DNA from: Slackia sp.
GTDB taxonomy: Bacteria; Actinomycetota; Coriobacteriia; Coriobacteriales; Eggerthellaceae
Direction of reading: 5' to 3'
NCBI GenBank assembly: GCA_030527325.1
Contig: JAUNBA010000002.1
Coordinates: forward strand, 62,001-126,000
DNA: 64,000 nt
Shown: positions 60,587-64,000 of the stretch, piece after piece
Numbering within the stretch: the first letter of the stretch is position 1
Layout of the letters: every line of letters starts with the position of its first letter
The notes under the pieces: generated by a model
The model's database searches: none
The model's input: only the letters and a program-made list of their open reading frames with translations
Told to the model about the DNA's origin: nothing
Position numbers and translations under genes: made by a program

Positions 60587-62509
60587 TCACCGATCGCGCG
60601 AAAACGCCGCGATCTCGGCGAGAAATGCAGCGCCGTAGCGTTCGAGCTTTTTCTCGCCGACGCCGTTGACCTGCAAAAACTCGCGATCGTTACGCGGAAG
60701 GATCGCGCACATATCGCGCAGGGCCTTATCGGAGAAGACCATATACGGAGGCAAGCCCTTGTCGTCGGCGATGCGTTTGCGCAACGCGCGCAGGCGCTCG
60801 AACAGATCCGAAGCGGGCGCGGCATCGACGGACGCGGGGGTGCGCGCAGGCTGCGGGCGCACGCGATCGCGCTTGGCCTTCTTCATGCACAACGAAAATC
60901 CCTCCCGCTGCGCCTCGTCGAATGCGGGGCCGCGCTCGACCACCGGATAGCTGCCCTCGGAAATTGCCACGACGCCCGAAGCGGCCAGCAGCTCGATCGT
61001 CTCTTTGACGAGGGGCGCGGCGGCCCGCACCGTGCCGTAGCAACCCAGCTCGTCGAAACCGTTCTCGAGCACGCGGCGCGCCTTCGACCCGCGCACGACG
61101 TCGGCGATCATGGCCTTGCCGAAGGAGCCGGGCATGTCGCGCACGCAGGCGATGCAGGCACGGGCGATATCCGTCACGTCGATCGATTCGAAGTCGCCCA
61201 GGCAGTTCGAACAATTGCCGCACCCTTCGCTCGAGCCCGCGGCGGCATCGGCAATGCCGTCGTAGGAGCGCTCGCCGAAATAGCGCAGAATGTACGAGCG
61301 CAGGCAATCCGTCGTGCGACAATAGCCGATCATGGCTTCGAGCATGCGGCGCTGGGCGGCCTGCGCGCACGACGCCTCCTCTTGGGAAAGCCCCTCGCGA
61401 ACGGATCCCTCTTCGATGAAATAGCGGCACGTGGCGATATCGCCGTCGCTCCACAGCAGCAGGCACTCGGAGGCCTCGCCGTCGCGGCCTGCGCGGCCCG
61501 CCTCCTGGTAGTACGCCTCGATGCTTTTCGGCATGCCGTAATGGATGACGTAACGCACGTTCGACTTGTCGATTCCCATGCCGAAGGCGTTGGTGGCCAC
61601 CATCACCTGCACATCGTCGTCGATGAAGCGACGCTGGCTTTCGCGGCGCGCCGCAGCGTCCATGCCGGCATGGTAACGCGCCGCCGTCACGCCCTGCACC
61701 GCCAGCCATGCCGCCACGTCGTCGACGTCCTTGCGCTTGTTGCAATACACGATGCCGCTTTCGCGCGGATGCTCGGCGATGTATCCGGCGATGCGCAGCC
61801 GCTTTTCCTTCGGTTCGAGACGTTCGACGCCGAAGCGCAGATTAGGCCGGTCGAACCCGGTCACCGTTTCGACCGGATCGTCGAGACCCAGCAACGCCGA
61901 TATATCGCGGCGCACCCGTTCGGTCGCCGTAGCCGTCAGCGCGACGACGCGGGGGCGCCGCGGCATCGATTCGATGAAATCGCGGATGCCGAGATACGAC
62001 GGACGGAAGTCCTGCCCCCATTGCGACACGCAATGGGCCTCGTCGACCGCGACCAAAGGAATGGGGACCTGGCGCGTGAATTCGCGGAAAACGGGGTCTT
62101 CGAGGCGCTCGGGCGCCACGTACATGATTTTATACGCGCCTTCGACGGCGCGCTTCATCACCGTGCGCTGCTGGCCGGGCGTCAGCGTGGAATTGAGATA
62201 CGCCCCGCGCACGCCTGCATCGATCAGCGCCCGCACCTGATCGCCCATGAGCGAAACGAGCGGGGAAACCACCAAGGCGAGGCCTGGCAGCACGATGCCG
62301 GGAATCTGATAGCACATCGATTTTCCCGCGCCGGTCGGCATCACGCCCAGCGCATCGCGGCCCGCCAGCACCGCTTCGACGATGCGCCGCTGTCCGTGCC
62401 TGAAATCGGCATACCCGAAATAGCGCAGCAACGCGGCGCGCGCATCATCCATCGTCGGCGCCGGCGCCTCGACGCCGGCGCCGCACACATTCTCGCACCC
62501 GTCTCGCAC
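60587..62509 (-). CDS. recQ: ATP-dependent DNA helicase RecQ
   Basis: 640 residues. 3'-5' helicase for recombination and stalled-fork repair. Motifs: FRHGQRRIVEAVLAGRDALG, MPTGAGKSMCYQIPG, VAVDEAHCVSQWGQDFRPSY (DEAH), LTATAT, NAFGMGIDKSNVRYVIHYGM and YQEAGRAGRDGEASECLLL. The zinc-binding Cys set is CRTTDCLRSYIL and CGNCSNC. A winged-helix region follows, and an HRDC domain closes (FERLRALRKRIADDKGLPPY). The start is a GTG at 62509, one base after the upstream gene's stop. A later ATG at residue 20 has no site. Confidence 0.95.
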   Translation of the reverse strand: MRDGCENVCGAGVEAPAPTMDDARAALLRYFGYADFRHGQRRIVEAVLAGRDALGVMPTGAGKSMCYQIPGIVLPGLALVVSPLVSLMGDQVRALIDAGVRGAYLNSTLTPGQQRTVMKRAVEGAYKIMYVAPERLEDPVFREFTRQVPIPLVAVDEAHCVSQWGQDFRPSYLGIRDFIESMPRRPRVVALTATATERVRRDISALLGLDDPVETVTGFDRPNLRFGVERLEPKEKRLRIAGYIAEHPRESGIVYCNKRKDVDDVAAWLAVQGVTAARYHAGMDAAARRESQRRFIDDDVQVMVATNAFGMGIDKSNVRYVIHYGMPKSIEAYYQEAGRAGRDGEASECLLLWSDGDIATCRYFIEEGSVREGLSQEEASCAQAAQRRMLEAMIGYCRTTDCLRSYILRYFGERSYDGIADAAAGSSEGCGNCSNCLGDFESIDVTDIARACIACVRDMPGSFGKAMIADVVRGSKARRVLENGFDELGCYGTVRAAAPLVKETIELLAASGVVAISEGSYPVVERGPAFDEAQREGFSLCMKKAKRDRVRPQPARTPASVDAAPASDLFERLRALRKRIADDKGLPPYMVFSDKALRDMCAILPRNDREFLQVNGVGEKKLERYGAAFLAEIAAFSRDR

Positions 62510-62510
62510 G

Positions 62511-63662
62511 CTATTCGCCCTTCCCTTCCTCGAACAAGGACGCAGCGGCGTCGAGGCGGTCCATGATGTCGATCTTCTGCGGGCAGACGTCTTCGCAGGC
62601 GCCGCAGCGCACGCAGCGGCTCGCCTCGCCTCCCGTGGCGTTCCACACGTAATTCTCCTTGGCGCGATGCATATCGCCGTATACGGCCATGATATTGAGC
62701 GAATCCATGATGGTCGGGATATGCACCCCTTCGGGACAGCCCTTCATGCAATAGCGGCAATCGGTGCACGGCACGGTGTCGATACCCGCCAGCACGGCGC
62801 GCACGCGATCGAGGACCGCGCGTTCGGTCGCATCGAGCGGGCGCGCCTGGGAAAACGTGCGCACGTTGTCGCGGACCTGTTCGATAGAACTCATGCCCGA
62901 AAGCACCGCCGCCACGCCCGGAAGCGAGGCGCAAAAGCGCAAGGCCCACGACGCGAGCGACGCATCGGGGTCGGCCTGACGCAGCACATCGGCGGCGGCG
63001 GGCGGAAGGTTGACCAAAGATCCGCCCTTCACGGGTTCCATGACGATGACGGGCAGATCGTGCGAGCGCGCGACCTCGTAGCATTTGCGCGACTCGATGA
63101 TCGAGCTTTCCCAGTCGGCATAATTGATCTGCAGCTGCACGAAATCGATCGGGGCGTCGGGGTGCTCTGCCAGCACCTTCTCAAGCGCCGCCGCCTTATC
63201 GTGGATCGAGAATCCCACATGGCGGATAAGGCCCTGCGCGCGCTTTTCCGCCACGAACTCCCACAAACCGTAATCATCGAACACCTGCGTCAGCGGACCG
63301 CCCAGATTATGCAGCAGGTAGAAGTCGAAATACCCGAGCCCGGTCTTTTCCAGCGATCGGTCGAACATGGCACGGGCATCGGCGGCGTCATGCGCCATCC
63401 AGGCCGGAAGCTTCGTCGCTACGGTATAGGAATCGCGCGGATAGCGATCGACCAAGGCCGCCTTCAGCTCGCATTCGGATTTGCCGTCATGGTATCCGTA
63501 CGCGGTATCGAAATAGGAAAACCCCGCCTCCATGAACTCGTCCACCATCGCGCAGACGGCCGCATGGTCGAAGGTCTTGACGCCGTCGTGCTCGCACTCG
63601 GGCAGGCGCATGAACCCGAAGCCCAACGGGGCGAAATCGTGATCCGTCGCAATGCCAGACAT
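62511..63662 (-). CDS. Aldo/keto reductase with C-terminal 4Fe-4S ferredoxin domain
   Basis: 383 residues. The (beta/alpha)8 reductase: PLGFGFMRLPE, FDTAYGYHDGKSE (catalytic Asp/Tyr), TKLPAW, DFYLLHNLGG and GLIRHVGFSIHD. From about residue 290, cysteines form two cluster sites: VPCTDCRYCMKGCPEGVHIP and CVRCGACEDVCPQKIDIM, as in ferredoxin-type aldo/keto reductases common in anaerobes. It may take electrons from the clusters instead of, or besides, NAD(P)H. AAAGGGGGAGCC precedes the ATG. Directly followed by recQ, with only one base between. Confidence 0.93.
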   Translation of the reverse strand: MSGIATDHDFAPLGFGFMRLPECEHDGVKTFDHAAVCAMVDEFMEAGFSYFDTAYGYHDGKSECELKAALVDRYPRDSYTVATKLPAWMAHDAADARAMFDRSLEKTGLGYFDFYLLHNLGGPLTQVFDDYGLWEFVAEKRAQGLIRHVGFSIHDKAAALEKVLAEHPDAPIDFVQLQINYADWESSIIESRKCYEVARSHDLPVIVMEPVKGGSLVNLPPAAADVLRQADPDASLASWALRFCASLPGVAAVLSGMSSIEQVRDNVRTFSQARPLDATERAVLDRVRAVLAGIDTVPCTDCRYCMKGCPEGVHIPTIMDSLNIMAVYGDMHRAKENYVWNATGGEASRCVRCGACEDVCPQKIDIMDRLDAAASLFEEGKGE

Positions 63663-63833
63663 GGCTCCCCCTTTGCTCGGACGACCGCGTCGTCCGCTCG
63701 ACGTGACAGAACATGCCGCATGCGCGGCGAACGATGCGGCGCATGCGGCATGCCTTTTGCCCTTATAGTACCGCGCCGCGGGATGCGGCGGCGCGCTGCA
63801 TTCGAAAACGGACGAACGACGTCGGGCGATACG

Positions 63834-64000
63834 TCAGTCTCCCTTATGGGAAGCCACCATGACGAAGCGCACGAAATACGCAAGCGAGAAGACCACCGCC
63901 CCGATACCCACGCCCATAAGCAGCAGGTCCAAAGGCTCGGTTCCGTGGATCAGCAGTCCGAGGAAATACACGCCCATGACCACGACGATGACGCCCACAA
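63834..64000 (-). CDS. C-terminal end of a membrane protein (truncated by window edge)
   Basis: The last 55 codons of a leftward frame that is open to the window end. It reads as two hydrophobic helices, VGVIVVVMGVYFLGLLIHG and DLLLMGVGIGAVVFSLAYF, then a short polar tail VASHKGD and TGA. No family can be assigned. It ends 171 bases before the aldo/keto reductase gene begins. Confidence 0.6.
   Translation of the reverse strand, partial: VGVIVVVMGVYFLGLLIHGTEPLDLLLMGVGIGAVVFSLAYFVRFVMVASHKGD

Noticed and set aside
1..64000. CRISPR array, prophage, transposon or defence island
   Set aside because: I saw no regularly spaced repeats, transposase, integrase, phage structural or restriction gene, and base composition looks even throughout.

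Overview
The window is GC-rich chromosomal DNA, densely packed with short intergenic gaps and strong AGGAGG-type ribosome sites. It most likely comes from an anaerobic, asaccharolytic gut actinobacterium of class Coriobacteriia, probably family Eggerthellaceae. This is inferred from several traits seen together: an actinobacterial Rho with a long disordered N-terminus, a Ski2-like helicase with a DUF3516-type tail, HelD, GatCAB amidotransferase, a Tat-exported flavin reductase with its own LysR regulator, and amino-acid uptake genes. No species call is justified from sequence alone. I see no rRNA, CRISPR array, insertion sequence, prophage or integrase.

Layout. 1-4.3 kb: 5' part of secA and a large ATPase/BTAD regulator. 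4.5-6.1 kb: CCA-adding enzyme, then tRNA-Gln(CTG) and tRNA-Glu(CTC), driven by a near-consensus promoter inside the end of cca. 6.5-9.7 kb: thiamine salvage (thiM-thiE-thiD behind a TPP riboswitch, with thiN upstream). 9.7-12.4 kb: YgjP-type peptidase, iron alcohol dehydrogenase, rsmI. 12.6-16.2 kb: twin small membrane proteins, a Tat lipoprotein flavoenzyme and a divergent LysR regulator. 16.1-21.2 kb: divergent nucleic-acid motors (Ski2-like helicase, HelD). 21.3-24.0 kb: a PurF-like protein without the glutaminase cysteine, and NADP-isocitrate dehydrogenase. 24.3-30.2 kb: glycine riboswitch plus Na/alanine-glycine symporter, then a permease-amidohydrolase pair behind a 29-bp palindrome, facing an AraC regulator.

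30.4-37.6 kb: leftward run tcdA-ygiQ-small alarmone synthetase-membrane protein-tatD-cysE, plus a lipoprotein. 37.7-43.8 kb: argR, glutamate-cysteine ligase, and pheST behind a T-box. 43.9-47.3 kb: small membrane protein, NUDIX hydrolase, L31 with a long tail, acyl carrier protein, malic enzyme. 47.3-51.6 kb: transaldolase-rho operon, FKBP isomerase, thioesterase. 51.8-54.9 kb: lipoprotein, membrane Ser/Thr kinase, small HTH protein, second lipoprotein. 55.1-58.5 kb: gatCAB. 58.6-64 kb: TetR regulator, a multi-pass membrane protein whose N-terminus is cut by an amber codon, recQ, a ferredoxin-type aldo/keto reductase, and the end of a membrane protein.

How it works together. Much of the window concerns amino-acid supply and its sensing in translation: glycine riboswitch and transporter, arginine repressor, phenylalanine T-box, transamidation of Glu-tRNA(Gln) by GatCAB beside its tRNA(Gln) substrate gene, and a stringent-response synthetase. 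Most genes are housekeeping. The spots that ordinary annotation would not explain are the PurF-like protein, the amber-interrupted membrane gene, the kinase whose start codon lies six bases past a terminator, the palindromic operator of the permease-amidohydrolase pair, and the ketosteroid-dehydrogenase-like flavoenzyme. I found no convincing new defence or mobile system.
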